Assembly: GCF_002727125.1 (NCBI RefSeq)
Contig: NZ_NHOA01000030.1
Location: 61,790 to 125,789, forward strand
DNA: 64,000 nucleotides
From: Halorubrum persicum
GTDB lineage: Archaea; Halobacteriota; Halobacteria; Halobacteriales; Haloferacaceae
Direction: 5' to 3'
This document shows, piece by piece, positions 1 to 8,462 of this stretch (position 1 is the stretch's first letter; the number at the start of each line of letters is the position of its first letter). Below the pieces are notes generated by a model, which was not told the origin of the DNA, made no database searches, and saw only the letters and a list, made by a program, of their open reading frames with translations. A program made the position numbers and the translations under genes.

Positions 1-886
1 GCTCCATGGCCTCGCTCTCGCTTTCGGCGTCCAACCGGACCGTGAGATCGCCGTCGGCGGCGATATCCATCGTCGCGCTGTAGTCGTCGGCCTTCGTTTC
101 GAGGTGTTGGTTCAGCCGTTCGACCTCTCGGCGGCGCTGTTCGACCTCCGCCTTCGCCTCCTCGACGTCTTGGATCTCCGACTTCTGCTCGGCGACGAGG
201 TCGAGCTGCCGCTGCGCCTCCTCGCGGGACTTCTCGATGGAGTACCAGTTGATCATCAGCGCGCCCACGAGCCCGAGGACGAAGAACGCGTGAATGCCGC
301 CCCAGATGACCGGGTTTTCGATCGCTGCGGAGTGGTTGTACACCAGACTGGAGTCGATCAGGCTGAACGCGCCGTGCCCGACCGCGACGTATCCGACGCC
401 GACCGCGAACGGGAGCCAGTCCTCGTACAGCGCGAGCACCGCGACGAAGACGAAGAAGCTGAAGTGAGCCTCGATGTACCCCCCCGAGAGCTTGACGAGC
501 GCCATCGAGACCGTCATGAGGCTAAACGCCGCGAGGACGGTCCGCGTCCGGCGCCCGAACCGCGACCAGTTCGCCAGCGCCGCCGTCCCGATGATGACGG
601 CGGTGAACCCGCCGAGCATCCACGTCGGCGTCGCCGGGATCTGCGCACCGGTGATCGACTCGGTCCCGCTGTACAGCCCTAACGCGATGAGAAACGGTAC
701 CTGCACGAGGATCGACAGCAGGATGTTTCGGTGGCGCCCCGCCCACATCTCCTTCGGCATCGACGTGCCGTCAGGGACGTATCTGAGCACCTCTCTCACC
801 TTCGCCACCGGCCCCGACGGGCCGCCTCCCGCGGCGGTCGACGGGCCGTAGCTCTCTCCGCTCGACCCGACCGTTGATTCAGCCAT
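1..886 (-). CDS. Methyl-accepting taxis transducer, N-terminal half (runs off left edge)
   Basis: About 295 residues are visible from an ATG at 886. The first 50 residues are cytoplasmic. Five or six hydrophobic segments follow (about residues 55-235), including one rich in Phe/Val and one ending in Asn-Trp-Tyr. Next comes a charged coiled coil (about 235-275), then a segment reading MDIAADGDLTVRL, which is typical of the start of a HAMP-like domain in haloarchaeal Htr transducers. The signalling domain with methylation sites must lie left of the window. It would sense a signal in the membrane and pass it to CheA/CheW, which are encoded at 27-31 kb here. It is divergent from nurA and has its own TATA-like element. 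The ligand is unknown. The transducer assignment rests on the HAMP-like start plus coiled coil, since the diagnostic hairpin tip is not visible. Confidence 0.72.
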   Translation of the reverse strand, partial: MAESTVGSSGESYGPSTAAGGGPSGPVAKVREVLRYVPDGTSMPKEMWAGRHRNILLSILVQVPFLIALGLYSGTESITGAQIPATPTWMLGGFTAVIIGTAALANWSRFGRRTRTVLAAFSLMTVSMALVKLSGGYIEAHFSFFVFVAVLALYEDWLPFAVGVGYVAVGHGAFSLIDSSLVYNHSAAIENPVIWGGIHAFFVLGLVGALMINWYSIEKSREEAQRQLDLVAEQKSEIQDVEEAKAEVEQRRREVERLNQHLETKADDYSATMDIAADGDLTVRLDAESESEAME

Positions 887-905
887 ACTAAACGCTCGTC
901 GTGCC

Positions 906-914
906 GTTTAAAAG
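906..914 (-). promoter_or_regulatory. TATA-like promoter element of the transducer
   Basis: Reads CTTTTAAAC on the minus strand. Its centre is 24 nt upstream of the ATG at 886, the usual spacing for a leaderless haloarchaeal transcript. Confidence 0.45.
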
Positions 915-1020
915 ATTACACCCTCCGAATATTACCCCTGATACCGTCGCTCGCCGCTCGAACGCCGCTCCGGGCACAGATGAGTGGCCGGCCCCGCCTC
1001 GCGTCCACCTGAGCCGACGT

Positions 1021-1030
1021 ATTTTATATC
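1021..1030 (+). promoter_or_regulatory. TATA box for nurA
   Basis: ATTTTATATC stands out in a GC-rich stretch. Its centre is about 27 nt before the GTG start at 1052, which supports a leaderless transcript and that GTG as the real start. Confidence 0.6.
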
Positions 1031-1051
1031 CCTCCGCACCCCGGTACGGCC

Positions 1052-2341
1052 GTGACGCTCGATCCGATCCACGTCGAGAACATCGCACAGCTCGCGTACG
1101 GCATCGCGGGCGACGTGGACACGACCGATCACGACGACCTCGCGGGGCGGGTGTGGCGCGACTGGCTCCCCGAGATCCGCCGCGACGGCCGGGTCGTGAT
1201 CGAGCCCGTCGACGAGCACGAGCGCCGGCGGGCCCCCATCGACGACGCCGCGCTCACCGACCGCCCGTTCGAGACGGTCCACGGGCTCGACTCCGGCACG
1301 ATCAACCCGACGACGTTCAAAAACGGGCTCGTCGTCGACGTGGCCCACGCCGCGATGGCGAGCGCGCCGAGCGACCTGGACCTCCACCGCGACCGGACGA
1401 TCGTCGCGACCGTCCACGCCGGCGACTCGACCGCGAACTTCGACGGCGAGTGGCGCAAGCGCGACGACGGTCACACCCGTCAGCGCGTGCTTCACGCGCC
1501 GCGGGTGAACCGGTACGCGGAGGGCGTCGTCCACGCGCTCGCCCTATACCTCGCCGAGGGCACCCACGCGCTCGATCACGCCGACCGGGTCGACGACCTG
1601 CTCGTGTTGGACGGCCCGATCTACCCCAAAGAGCTGTTCACGTGGGACGACCGCAACCCCGAACTCGGCGCGCTCGCCCGGGAGGCGAAACCCCGCGCCG
1701 TGGTCGAGAAGTACGTCCGGCTCGTCGAGCGGTTCGTCGAGCGCGACGTGCCGCTCGCCGGCTTCGTGAAGAACCCCTCCAGCGGGACGATCGTCCGTGC
1801 GTTGGCCCGGAAGGGCGTCGAGCCGCCGTGGCCCGACGACACGGCGCTTTTCACCCGGCTCCTGGAGCGGCGCGAGGACGGCGGCGGGGGCGGCGGCGAC
1901 TCCCCCGGCGACGCTCCCGGCGGCCGCCCCGCCCGCGTCGACGGCGAACTCACCTTCACCACGTGGTTCCGCAGCCGGGGCGGCGCCGACGCGACGATGG
2001 CCGCCGACGGTGACGCCCTCGGGATCGAGCGCGAGCTCGACCCGGAGCTGTACGAGCCGGCGTTCATGGTCGTGTACGACCCCCGGACCGACGTGACGTA
2101 CAAGTTTGAGACGCCGTACGCGTTCGCCCGCGACGACTCGGTGCGCGAGCGGCTCACCCGGCAGGTCCTCGCCGACGTGGCGACCACCCGCGGGCCGCCC
2201 GAGGCGGTCGGCAAGGCCGACGAGCTGGCGCGGATCTCGGCGACGGAAAAGGCGGCGCTCCGGCGGAAGTTCGAGGAGCGCTTCGACAGCGACCAGCAGG
2301 CGACCTACGACGACCGGCGGTGGGGGAAGGAGCCGTACTGA
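1052..2341 (+). CDS. nurA: DNA double-strand break repair nuclease NurA
   Basis: 429 residues from a GTG start that sits at leaderless distance from a clear TATA box. NurA is the 5'-3' nuclease that works with the HerA translocase and Mre11-Rad50 in end resection. The NurA-type metal-binding aspartates are recognisable: D80 in a GLDSGTIN motif and D187 in LLVLDGPIY. Between residues about 292 and 306 there is a glycine-rich, proline-containing loop that looks like a halophilic insertion. No herA is seen in the window. Divergent from the transducer gene. Confidence 0.88.
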   Translation: MTLDPIHVENIAQLAYGIAGDVDTTDHDDLAGRVWRDWLPEIRRDGRVVIEPVDEHERRRAPIDDAALTDRPFETVHGLDSGTINPTTFKNGLVVDVAHAAMASAPSDLDLHRDRTIVATVHAGDSTANFDGEWRKRDDGHTRQRVLHAPRVNRYAEGVVHALALYLAEGTHALDHADRVDDLLVLDGPIYPKELFTWDDRNPELGALAREAKPRAVVEKYVRLVERFVERDVPLAGFVKNPSSGTIVRALARKGVEPPWPDDTALFTRLLERREDGGGGGGDSPGDAPGGRPARVDGELTFTTWFRSRGGADATMAADGDALGIERELDPELYEPAFMVVYDPRTDVTYKFETPYAFARDDSVRERLTRQVLADVATTRGPPEAVGKADELARISATEKAALRRKFEERFDSDQQATYDDRRWGKEPY

Positions 2342-2354
2342 CCGACCCCGCGCT

Positions 2355-3083
2355 TCAGAGCGACTGCGCGAGCAACACGACGTAGATGACGGCGTTGTAC
2401 ACGCCGTGGGCCAGCCCCGGGACGAGCACGTTCTCCGTGTGTTCGTAGAGGACGCCGAGCACGACGCCGAGCACGACGACGACGGCGACGTAGGCCCACC
2501 GCTGCCCCGTCGTCCCGGAGACGGAGGGGAGGTGGACCAACCCGAACATGAGGCTCGCGAGCAGAATCGACGGGGTGGCGTCGAACGCCCGCCTGAGCCC
2601 GCCCTGCACGGCGCCGCGGAACAGCGCCTCTTCGACCGGTCCGACCACGAGCAGCGACACGGTGATCATCGCGAGGTAGTAGGTCACCGGGTCGCCCGCG
2701 GGGACCACCGCCTGGTTCTGGCCGGTCGTGAGCCCGACCTGATCGAGCGCGAACAGGGCGCCGTACTGGAACGCGAACAGGACGATCCCCCCGCCGAGGA
2801 TGATCCCCGCCTCGCGGAGCGTCGGCCGCGAGACGCCGACGAGCCCGCGCTGGTCGGTGACCACGAGGTAGCCGCCGACCGCGGCGAGAAACCCGGCGAA
2901 CTGCAGGAGGGTCTGTAACACCTGCAATCCGGTCGTCTCCTCGGCGACGAGCCCCAGCGAGACCGCGACCTGCGCGACCGGCGCGGTCACCGCGCTCGCG
3001 ACGAGGAGGGCGAAGACGACCGCGAACGCGGCGCTGACGACGCGAAGAATCCGATTCACCGGCTCGGGAGGCGACTCGCTCAT
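2355..3083 (-). CDS. CPBP-family intramembrane glutamic protease (CAAX-protease type)
   Basis: 242 residues with about seven hydrophobic segments. The family signature is intact: E151-E152-xxx-R156, then F180-xxx-H184, then H226-xxx-N230. These are the catalytic glutamate and the histidines of the Rce1/CPBP fold. Members cleave membrane-embedded substrates or act in bacteriocin self-protection and protein sorting; the substrate here is unknown. It is convergent with nurA (13 nt between stops). A GATAAACC element about 27 nt upstream of the ATG suggests its own leaderless promoter. Confidence 0.85.
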   Translation of the reverse strand: MSESPPEPVNRILRVVSAAFAVVFALLVASAVTAPVAQVAVSLGLVAEETTGLQVLQTLLQFAGFLAAVGGYLVVTDQRGLVGVSRPTLREAGIILGGGIVLFAFQYGALFALDQVGLTTGQNQAVVPAGDPVTYYLAMITVSLLVVGPVEEALFRGAVQGGLRRAFDATPSILLASLMFGLVHLPSVSGTTGQRWAYVAVVVVLGVVLGVLYEHTENVLVPGLAHGVYNAVIYVVLLAQSL

Positions 3084-3170
3084 CGACGGCGATACGACTC
3101 GCGGCGGTTTATCGGCACCGGAAGGAAACGGTCCGCGACCGGGCGCCGCACCGCCGCCCTGCGCGCCGGC

Positions 3171-4463
3171 TCAGGAGCCGTCGATCCGCAGTTCGCGCTT
3201 GTCGGCCACGGCGTCGGCCTCGGGGAAGTCCCCGCCGCCGAGCAGCCCGCGGGCCGCCTTCTTCCCCCACTCGACCGCGGGCTGGGTGAACGTCGAGACG
3301 CTCGCGAGCTCGCCGTACAGCACGCAGGCGGCCTCCATCTCGTAGAGGAGCTCGCCGAGCTCCCGCTCGCCGACGCGGTCGATCTCGACGCGGAGGTTCG
3401 GCACGTCGGCGGCCGCGAGGCTCGCCTCGGTCGCCTCGAACTCGGCGTCGAGCAGGTCGCCGAGCGACGAGCCGCCGAGGTACGCCAGCCCGTCGAGGTC
3501 GGTCTCCGGGATTCCGGTCTCGGCGCGTTCGGTCGGCCGGATCAGCGAGACGAGCTTATCCGGCGGGCCGGCGCGGTACAGCTGAAGCTGCGAGTGCTGA
3601 TCGGTGGCGCCGAGCGCGCGCGCCGGGGTCTGTCCGAGCCCGTCCTTGCCGAGGCTCTCCGCCCACAGCTGCGCGAACCACTCGGCGAACGTCTCCAGCG
3701 ACTCCGCGTACGGCATCACGGCGTTGGTGAGCGCGCCGCGCTCGGCGAGCGCGTACGTCGCCGCGCCGTAGGCGTAGGCGGGCGTCTCGAACAGCGACGC
3801 CGACAGACTCTCCATCCCGTCGCGCCCGCCGGCGAGGACCGCTTCGATGTCGTGGCCCTGCAGCGCCGGCACCGCGAGCCCGACCGTCGAGAGCGCCGAG
3901 AACCGCCCCGGGACCCCGTCGGGCACGTCGAGCGCCGGGAGGTCGTGGGCGTCGGCGAGCGCGCGGAGGTTCCCCTCCTCGCCGGTCGTGACGAGGGTGC
4001 GCTCGGTCCAGTCGACGCCCGCCGCCTCCATCGCCTCGCGGACGACGAGGAAGTTCGCGAGCGTCTCCGCGGTCGTCCCGGACTTCGAGACGACGTTGAC
4101 GACGGTCTCGTCGAGGGGGAGGTCGTCGAGGAGCGACGCGACCGCGTCCGGGTCGACGTTGTCGAGGAAGTACGCGTCCACGTCGCTTTCGAGGGCGTCC
4201 GCGAGCGTCGCCGCGCCGAGCGCGCTCCCGCCGATCCCGACCGTCAGGACCGCCTCGGGGCGGTCGAACCGGTCGGTCGCCGCGCGGATCGCGTCCGGGT
4301 CGGTCGTTTCCGGCAGGTTCAGTGCGGCGTAGCCGAACTCGTCGTCGGCCATGCCCGCGGTGATCCGCTCGTGGGCGTCCGCCACCCGCGAGTCGAGCCG
4401 CGTTAACGTTTCCTCCGTCACTCCCGGTGTCGTCTCTAAGGCGTTGCCGAGGTCGACGTGCAT
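3171..4463 (-). CDS. pgi: Glucose-6-phosphate isomerase
   Basis: 430 residues. Interconverts glucose-6-phosphate and fructose-6-phosphate, in haloarchaea mainly in gluconeogenesis and in feeding sugar-nucleotide synthesis. The phosphosugar-binding motifs of the PGI superfamily are clear: GIGGSALG at 76-83 and SKSGTTAE at 126-133. A TDQHSQLQLY segment and a C-terminal WGKKAARGL segment carrying the active-site lysine follow. The length agrees with the short archaeal/bacterial PGI form. It is monocistronic, with an ACTTAAGAAT-type TATA element 26 nt upstream. Functionally linked to glmM at 33.7 kb. Confidence 0.93.
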   Translation of the reverse strand: MHVDLGNALETTPGVTEETLTRLDSRVADAHERITAGMADDEFGYAALNLPETTDPDAIRAATDRFDRPEAVLTVGIGGSALGAATLADALESDVDAYFLDNVDPDAVASLLDDLPLDETVVNVVSKSGTTAETLANFLVVREAMEAAGVDWTERTLVTTGEEGNLRALADAHDLPALDVPDGVPGRFSALSTVGLAVPALQGHDIEAVLAGGRDGMESLSASLFETPAYAYGAATYALAERGALTNAVMPYAESLETFAEWFAQLWAESLGKDGLGQTPARALGATDQHSQLQLYRAGPPDKLVSLIRPTERAETGIPETDLDGLAYLGGSSLGDLLDAEFEATEASLAAADVPNLRVEIDRVGERELGELLYEMEAACVLYGELASVSTFTQPAVEWGKKAARGLLGGGDFPEADAVADKRELRIDGS

Positions 4464-4485
4464 ACCGGACGTGGGTGCGACCGGG

Positions 4486-4495
4486 ACTTAAGAAT
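4486..4495 (-). promoter_or_regulatory. TATA-like promoter element of pgi
   Basis: ATTCTTAAGT on the minus strand, centred about 27 nt before the pgi ATG at 4463. Confidence 0.45.
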
Positions 4496-4536
4496 GGGTC
4501 TCCGTCTCGGGGGCGACGCCGCGAACCCCCGCCGAC

Positions 4537-5448
4537 TCACTGCGGCGGATTCGGCGGTCGGAGGTCGCGCTGGAACTCGTCGAACTGGTCGAGATCGTCG
4601 GGGAGTTCGTACTCGATCTCGCGTTCGTCCTGCCGGTCGGGGAGCCGCCCGTCCTCCAGTTCGTCGGCGGCGTCCTCCCAGCCGGGCTTCACGCGGACGC
4701 TCCGGGCGGGGGAGCCGACGACGACGTGGTGGTCGGGCACGTCGCCCTGCACGACCGAGCGCGAGCCGACGACGCTGTTCTCGCCGATCCGGCACCCCGC
4801 CCGGACCATTGCGTCGTAGGTGACGCGGGCGTCGTCCTCGACGATCGTGTGGAAGTTCCTGACCTCGGTCTGGTCGACGAGGTCGTGGTCGTGGCTGTAG
4901 AGGTGGACGCCGTCGGAGATCGACGCGCGGTCGCCGATCGTCAGCTGCCCGCGGTCGTCGAGGTGCACGTCGTCGTGGATCACGACGTTGTCGCCGATCT
5001 CGATGTTGTGGCCGTAGGTGACCGAGATCCCTTTGAAGAAGCGACAGTTGTCGCCGCACTCGGCGAACAGGTGGTTCCCGAGCATCTGGCGGAAGCGGAG
5101 CGCGAACTCGACGTTGTCGGCCATCGGCGTGGCGTCGAACTGGCGCCAGAGCCACTGGAGGTGTTTCGAGCGCTGGAACCGGTCCTCGTCCTTCTCGGCG
5201 TAGTACTCCGACTCCAGCGTGGCGTTACAGGGGTCGTACCCCTGCAGGCGCACGCGTTCGGCTTTCGACACCGACTCGCCGTTCTGCCACGCCTCCCAGC
5301 GCTCGCGGTCGCCGTGGAGATCGATCAGCGTGTCCCGGACGACCTCGCAGGTGTCCTCCGCCGAGGAGAGGCGCTCGTCCACCTCGTCGATGAACCCTCG
5401 GACCCCGGCCTCCGCACCGTCGGGGAGGGAGACGTGTCGCTTTGTCAT
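4537..5448 (-). CDS. Left-handed beta-helix acyltransferase (maltose/galactoside acetyltransferase type)
   Basis: 303 residues from the ATG at 5448; an in-frame TTG 27 nt earlier (5475) is a less likely start. The N-terminal helical part (1-130) has the NATLESEYYAEKD region that resembles the cap of maltose acetyltransferase relatives. Residues about 135-230 are hexapeptide repeats with isoleucine/valine at six-residue spacing and the SHDHD catalytic-histidine region, ending in a VVVGSPAR segment. Members transfer an acetyl group from acetyl-CoA to sugars or other hydroxyl acceptors. The acceptor is not predictable. The acidic C-terminal tail (about 245-303) is a halophilic extension. Confidence 0.8.
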   Translation of the reverse strand: MTKRHVSLPDGAEAGVRGFIDEVDERLSSAEDTCEVVRDTLIDLHGDRERWEAWQNGESVSKAERVRLQGYDPCNATLESEYYAEKDEDRFQRSKHLQWLWRQFDATPMADNVEFALRFRQMLGNHLFAECGDNCRFFKGISVTYGHNIEIGDNVVIHDDVHLDDRGQLTIGDRASISDGVHLYSHDHDLVDQTEVRNFHTIVEDDARVTYDAMVRAGCRIGENSVVGSRSVVQGDVPDHHVVVGSPARSVRVKPGWEDAADELEDGRLPDRQDEREIEYELPDDLDQFDEFQRDLRPPNPPQ

Positions 5449-5511
5449 CGTCGCACTTTCGGCGCCATCACTCAAAGGGATTCGGTTGTGCGAACGCGGC
5501 GCCCGATCCGG

Positions 5512-5688
5512 TCAGTACAGCTCGGCGTCGACGAACAGGCCGCCGAAGGCGACCGCGAAGGCGATCGCGACGATCGCGGCGGCCCCGGCCGTACCGAACG
5601 CGAGCAGCAGCGCGGCGACCGAGACGGCCGCGATGACGACGAGCAGTACGACGACGGCGTCGAGTCGGCGACGGAGGGCGTCGTCCAT
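5512..5688 (-). CDS. Small membrane protein of unknown function
   Basis: 58 residues from the ATG at 5688 (an upstream start at 5724 would add 12 residues). It has a short charged N-terminus followed by two nearly contiguous hydrophobic segments rich in Ala/Val/Leu/Phe, ending in an acidic DAELY tail. No family recognised. It lies between the acyltransferase and the aldo/keto reductase and is divergent from the latter. Confidence 0.55.
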   Translation of the reverse strand: MDDALRRRLDAVVVLLVVIAAVSVAALLLAFGTAGAAAIVAIAFAVAFGGLFVDAELY

Positions 5689-5828
5689 GGCCGCCCGATT
5701 GCAGACGAACGACGTAATATCCAACGACGTGGCGTGGAGGGGGGACGGTCACCGCCACGACCGCGTCGGTTTCCATCGATGCGAGATCGACCGCGCCCGA
5801 TAAGTGTCCCGACCGCCAACCGCCGTGT

Positions 5829-6902
5829 ATGCAACGGCGCGAACTCGGAAACTCGGGCGTCGAGGTCTCGGAGATCGGCTTCGGCGCGTGGGTCGTCGGC
5901 ACCGACTGGTGGGGCGACCGCTCGGACGAACAGGCGGTCGGGATGGTCGAGGACGCGCTCGACGCGGGCGTCACCTACGTCGACACCGGCGACGTGTACG
6001 GCCACGGCGACAGCGAGGAGATCATCGGGAAGGCGATCGACGGTCGCCGCGACGAGGTAACGCTCGCGACGAAGATCGGCTACGACTTCTACAACAACCC
6101 GCAGGCGGGTCACGGCGAGCTCCCGAAGGAGCTCGACCGCGAGTACTTGGAGACCGCGTTCGAGCGCTCGCTCGACCGCCTCGACACGGACCACGTCGAC
6201 CTGCTCCAGCTCCACAACGCCAACGTCGACGACGTTACCCCCGAAGTCCGGGACCTCCTCCGCGAGTGGAAGGAGTCGGGGCGCGTCCGCGCGCTCGGCT
6301 GGGCGCTCGGCCCCTCCATCGGCTGGCTCGCCGAGGGCGACGCCGCGATCGAGTACGAGGAGTTCGACGCGGTCCAGACCGTCTTCAACCTGTTCGAGCA
6401 ACAGCCGGGCCGCCACTTCGTGGACGCGATCCGCGACTCCGACTCCGACACCTCGGTGATCGCCCGCGTCCCGCACTCCTCCGGCCTGCTCAACGAGCAG
6501 GTGACGCCCGACACGGTGCTTGAGGACGGCGACCACCGCTCGCACCGCCCGAAGGAGTGGTACGAGACGGGCTGGGAGAAGGTGGAGGCGATCCGCTTCC
6601 TCGAAGACCCCGACCACGCCGACGGGACGCGCACGATGTCGCAGGCCGCGATCCGCTGGCTCCTCGCGCACGACGAGGTCGCCTCCGTGACGCCGACGTT
6701 CCGCGACAGCGACGACATCGCGGAGTGGAGCGCGGCGAGCGAGGTGCCGCCCCTCTCCGACGCCGAGTACGACCGGGTCGACGAGCTGTACGCGCGCAAC
6801 TTCGACATCGACCGCGACGACGGAATGGACGTGCTCCGGACCTCCGTCGACGGCGAGGATATCGAGGCCGCCGGCCTCGACAAGCGCGCCGCGTCGTACT
6901 GA
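5829..6902 (+). CDS. Aldo/keto reductase
   Basis: 357 residues. NAD(P)H-dependent oxidoreductase with the complete AKR catalytic tetrad: D52 and Y57 in VDTGDVYG, K82 in ATKIGY and H129 in QLHN. The FDAVQTVFNLFEQQ and AIRWLLAHDEVASV segments of the family are also present. It is longer than most AKRs through a loop after residue 205 that carries an HSSG motif. Substrate unknown. A CGATAAGTG element about 28 nt upstream fits a leaderless transcript. The non-carboxylating pentose bisphosphate route encoded at 17-24 kb ends with a glycolaldehyde reductase, but nothing here ties this AKR to that step. Confidence 0.88.
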   Translation: MQRRELGNSGVEVSEIGFGAWVVGTDWWGDRSDEQAVGMVEDALDAGVTYVDTGDVYGHGDSEEIIGKAIDGRRDEVTLATKIGYDFYNNPQAGHGELPKELDREYLETAFERSLDRLDTDHVDLLQLHNANVDDVTPEVRDLLREWKESGRVRALGWALGPSIGWLAEGDAAIEYEEFDAVQTVFNLFEQQPGRHFVDAIRDSDSDTSVIARVPHSSGLLNEQVTPDTVLEDGDHRSHRPKEWYETGWEKVEAIRFLEDPDHADGTRTMSQAAIRWLLAHDEVASVTPTFRDSDDIAEWSAASEVPPLSDAEYDRVDELYARNFDIDRDDGMDVLRTSVDGEDIEAAGLDKRAASY

Positions 6903-7284
6903 ACGGCCGACCCGCCTGTTTCTCGTCGAGATCGCACGACGAAGCGCCCTCGGTGCGCACAGTTTTCACTTTCACCGTGGCCTGACACTCGTCACCACGG
7001 CCCGTCGGTGCCATCGCTTGTTGGTGGCATCACTCGTCGTCGTCATTACGCTCCACGGCGTTCCCGAGGACGCGCTCACGGCGCGACCGGCGTCCCGCCG
7101 CAGCCTCGCGAGGGAGCGCTGTCGCTCGCGGTTTCGAAGTGGTGGCTCGGTGGAAAACCCTCATCACAAGGGGCTCAGTGGGGGTAACACGTCGTCATGG
7201 CCACCGTCTGCAGCGTGGCCGTCGTCGGGTATAAACCTCCCGCGATGGAGCGGCTCTGGCCGCCCCGGCTCACCGGGGCCGAGG
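6903..7284. other. Convergent intergenic region, no gene seen
   Basis: 382 bp between the 3' ends of two convergent genes. No protein-like reading frame is convincing. It contains one isolated TATA-like GGTATAAACC (7228-7237) and a GC hairpin (7262-7279) next to the stop of the right-hand gene. Confidence 0.5.
7262..7279 (-). terminator. GC hairpin directly downstream of the LLM oxidoreductase
   Basis: A perfect 7-bp stem (GCCCCGG / CCGGGGC) with a CTCA loop, 5 bp beyond the stop codon of the minus-strand gene. There is no T-tract after it, so it may be a transcript-end stabiliser rather than a terminator. Confidence 0.35.
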
Positions 7285-8226
7285 TCACAACGCCGCGACG
7301 ACCTCGTCCGCGAACGTCTCCATCGCCGCCTCCGGGTCGTCGCCGCGCAGGCCGACGATGACGTGATCGACCCCGATCTCGTCGAGCCGGCGGAAGTACT
7401 CTCGGAACCACTCGGCCCCGGCGCGATAGCCGAGGTGGAGGTGGTCCGGCTCCGCGCTCGGGTCGTCGGCGAACTCGACGCCCACGGCGATGGCGAACGG
7501 TTTCTCGCCCGCCAGCTCGCGCCACTCCGCGACGTAGCTCCGGAGCGTCTCGTCCGGGAGGTGGTAGAACAGCCAGCCGTCGCCGTGGTCGGCGATCCAC
7601 TCGGTCGACTGTCGCGCGTTGCCCGTGGGCAACACCGGGAGCGTCTCCGTTGTCGGCTTCGGGAGCACGTCGAGGTCGCCGTCGAGAGCGCCCCACTCGC
7701 CGTCGATCTCCGGGAACGTCTCGCGCCAGCACGCGCGCATCGCCGCGATCCGGTCGCGGACCATCTCGCCCCGTCGCTCGAGGTCGACGCCGAACGCCGA
7801 GTACTCGGGATCGCGGTCCCCGGAGGCGACCCCAAGCACGACTCGCCCGTCCGAGAGTCGGTCGACGCTCGCGGCCGATTTCGCGAGGTGGATCGGGTGT
7901 CGGAGCGGGAGGACGACGCTCGACGTCCCCAGCGCGACCTCGTCCGTCCGCGCGGCCACGTGCGAGAGCAGCGTCCACGGGTCGAACGCCCCGCCGGCGT
8001 CGCCGAACCGCGGCCAGTAGGTCGGCACGTCCCGCGCCCAGAGCCCGTCGAACCCGAGGGCCTCGGCGCGCTCCGCGAGCCGAGCCTCCGCCGCGGGATC
8101 AGGGGTTTCGCGCCGCGTGCCGGTTAGCGGAAATCCGAGCCCGAACGTCAGTTCGTCGTCGCCGAACAGCCGTCGGAAGCCGGCGTTCGCGTGGGCGGGG
8201 CGCTCCGTCGCGTCGGAGTCGGTCAT
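7285..8226 (-). CDS. Luciferase-like (LLM class) oxidoreductase
   Basis: 313 residues with a TIM-barrel flavin/F420 oxidoreductase pattern. Barrel strand segments include LTFGLGFPLTGT, GFDGLWARDVP, VALGTSSVVLPLRHP and VVLGVASGDRDPEY, with later VLPTGNARQS and ahelical cap. It resembles the LLM subgroup that is often annotated luciferase-type oxidoreductase of the BA3436 kind (TIGR03571-like, from memory). Cofactor would be FMN or F420; substrate unknown. The start ATG overlaps the stop of a small upstream reading frame by ATGA, so the two are probably co-translated if that frame is real. Confidence 0.82.
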   Translation of the reverse strand: MTDSDATERPAHANAGFRRLFGDDELTFGLGFPLTGTRRETPDPAAEARLAERAEALGFDGLWARDVPTYWPRFGDAGGAFDPWTLLSHVAARTDEVALGTSSVVLPLRHPIHLAKSAASVDRLSDGRVVLGVASGDRDPEYSAFGVDLERRGEMVRDRIAAMRACWRETFPEIDGEWGALDGDLDVLPKPTTETLPVLPTGNARQSTEWIADHGDGWLFYHLPDETLRSYVAEWRELAGEKPFAIAVGVEFADDPSAEPDHLHLGYRAGAEWFREYFRRLDEIGVDHVIVGLRGDDPEAAMETFADEVVAAL

Positions 8227-8423
8227 TGGTTCATCTCCTCGCCGGTGCCGTATCGCTGCTGCGATCGCTGTTCCGGTCGCTGCGCGAGCCCGGCGACGAT
8301 GCCCGCCTCAACCGCGACGGTCCCGCCGGCGGCGAACGTGGCCGGGTCCCCTGACGACGCGAGCTGCCCGCCGCCGAACGTCACCGCGGCGAGCCTCCAC
8401 GCGAACGGCCAGCTCCTGCTCAT
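8223..8423 (-). CDS. Possible small protein co-translated with the LLM oxidoreductase
   Basis: 66 residues. The N-terminus is basic/aromatic (MSRSWPFAWR). A Gly/Ala-rich, mildly hydrophobic middle (about 10-47) and a Gln/Arg-rich tail follow. Its TGA overlaps the ATG of the downstream oxidoreductase (ATGA), a typical operon junction, which is the main reason to believe it. No family recognised. A chance frame remains possible in GC-rich DNA. Confidence 0.42.
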   Translation of the reverse strand: MSRSWPFAWRLAAVTFGGGQLASSGDPATFAAGGTVAVEAGIVAGLAQRPEQRSQQRYGTGEEMNQ

Positions 8424-8462
8424 GGCGTCGCCACGCGTGGGTGCGGGATGAAAGCGGGGGAC

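Noticed and set aside
901..2013. Long plus-strand frame overlapping nurA
   Set aside because: Arg-rich shadow; NurA motifs are in the other frame with a TATA box in place.
5829..6902. Aldo/keto reductase as the glycolaldehyde reductase of the pentose bisphosphate route
   Set aside because: AKR motifs alone do not tell the substrate, and the gene is 10 kb from the pathway genes without shared regulation.
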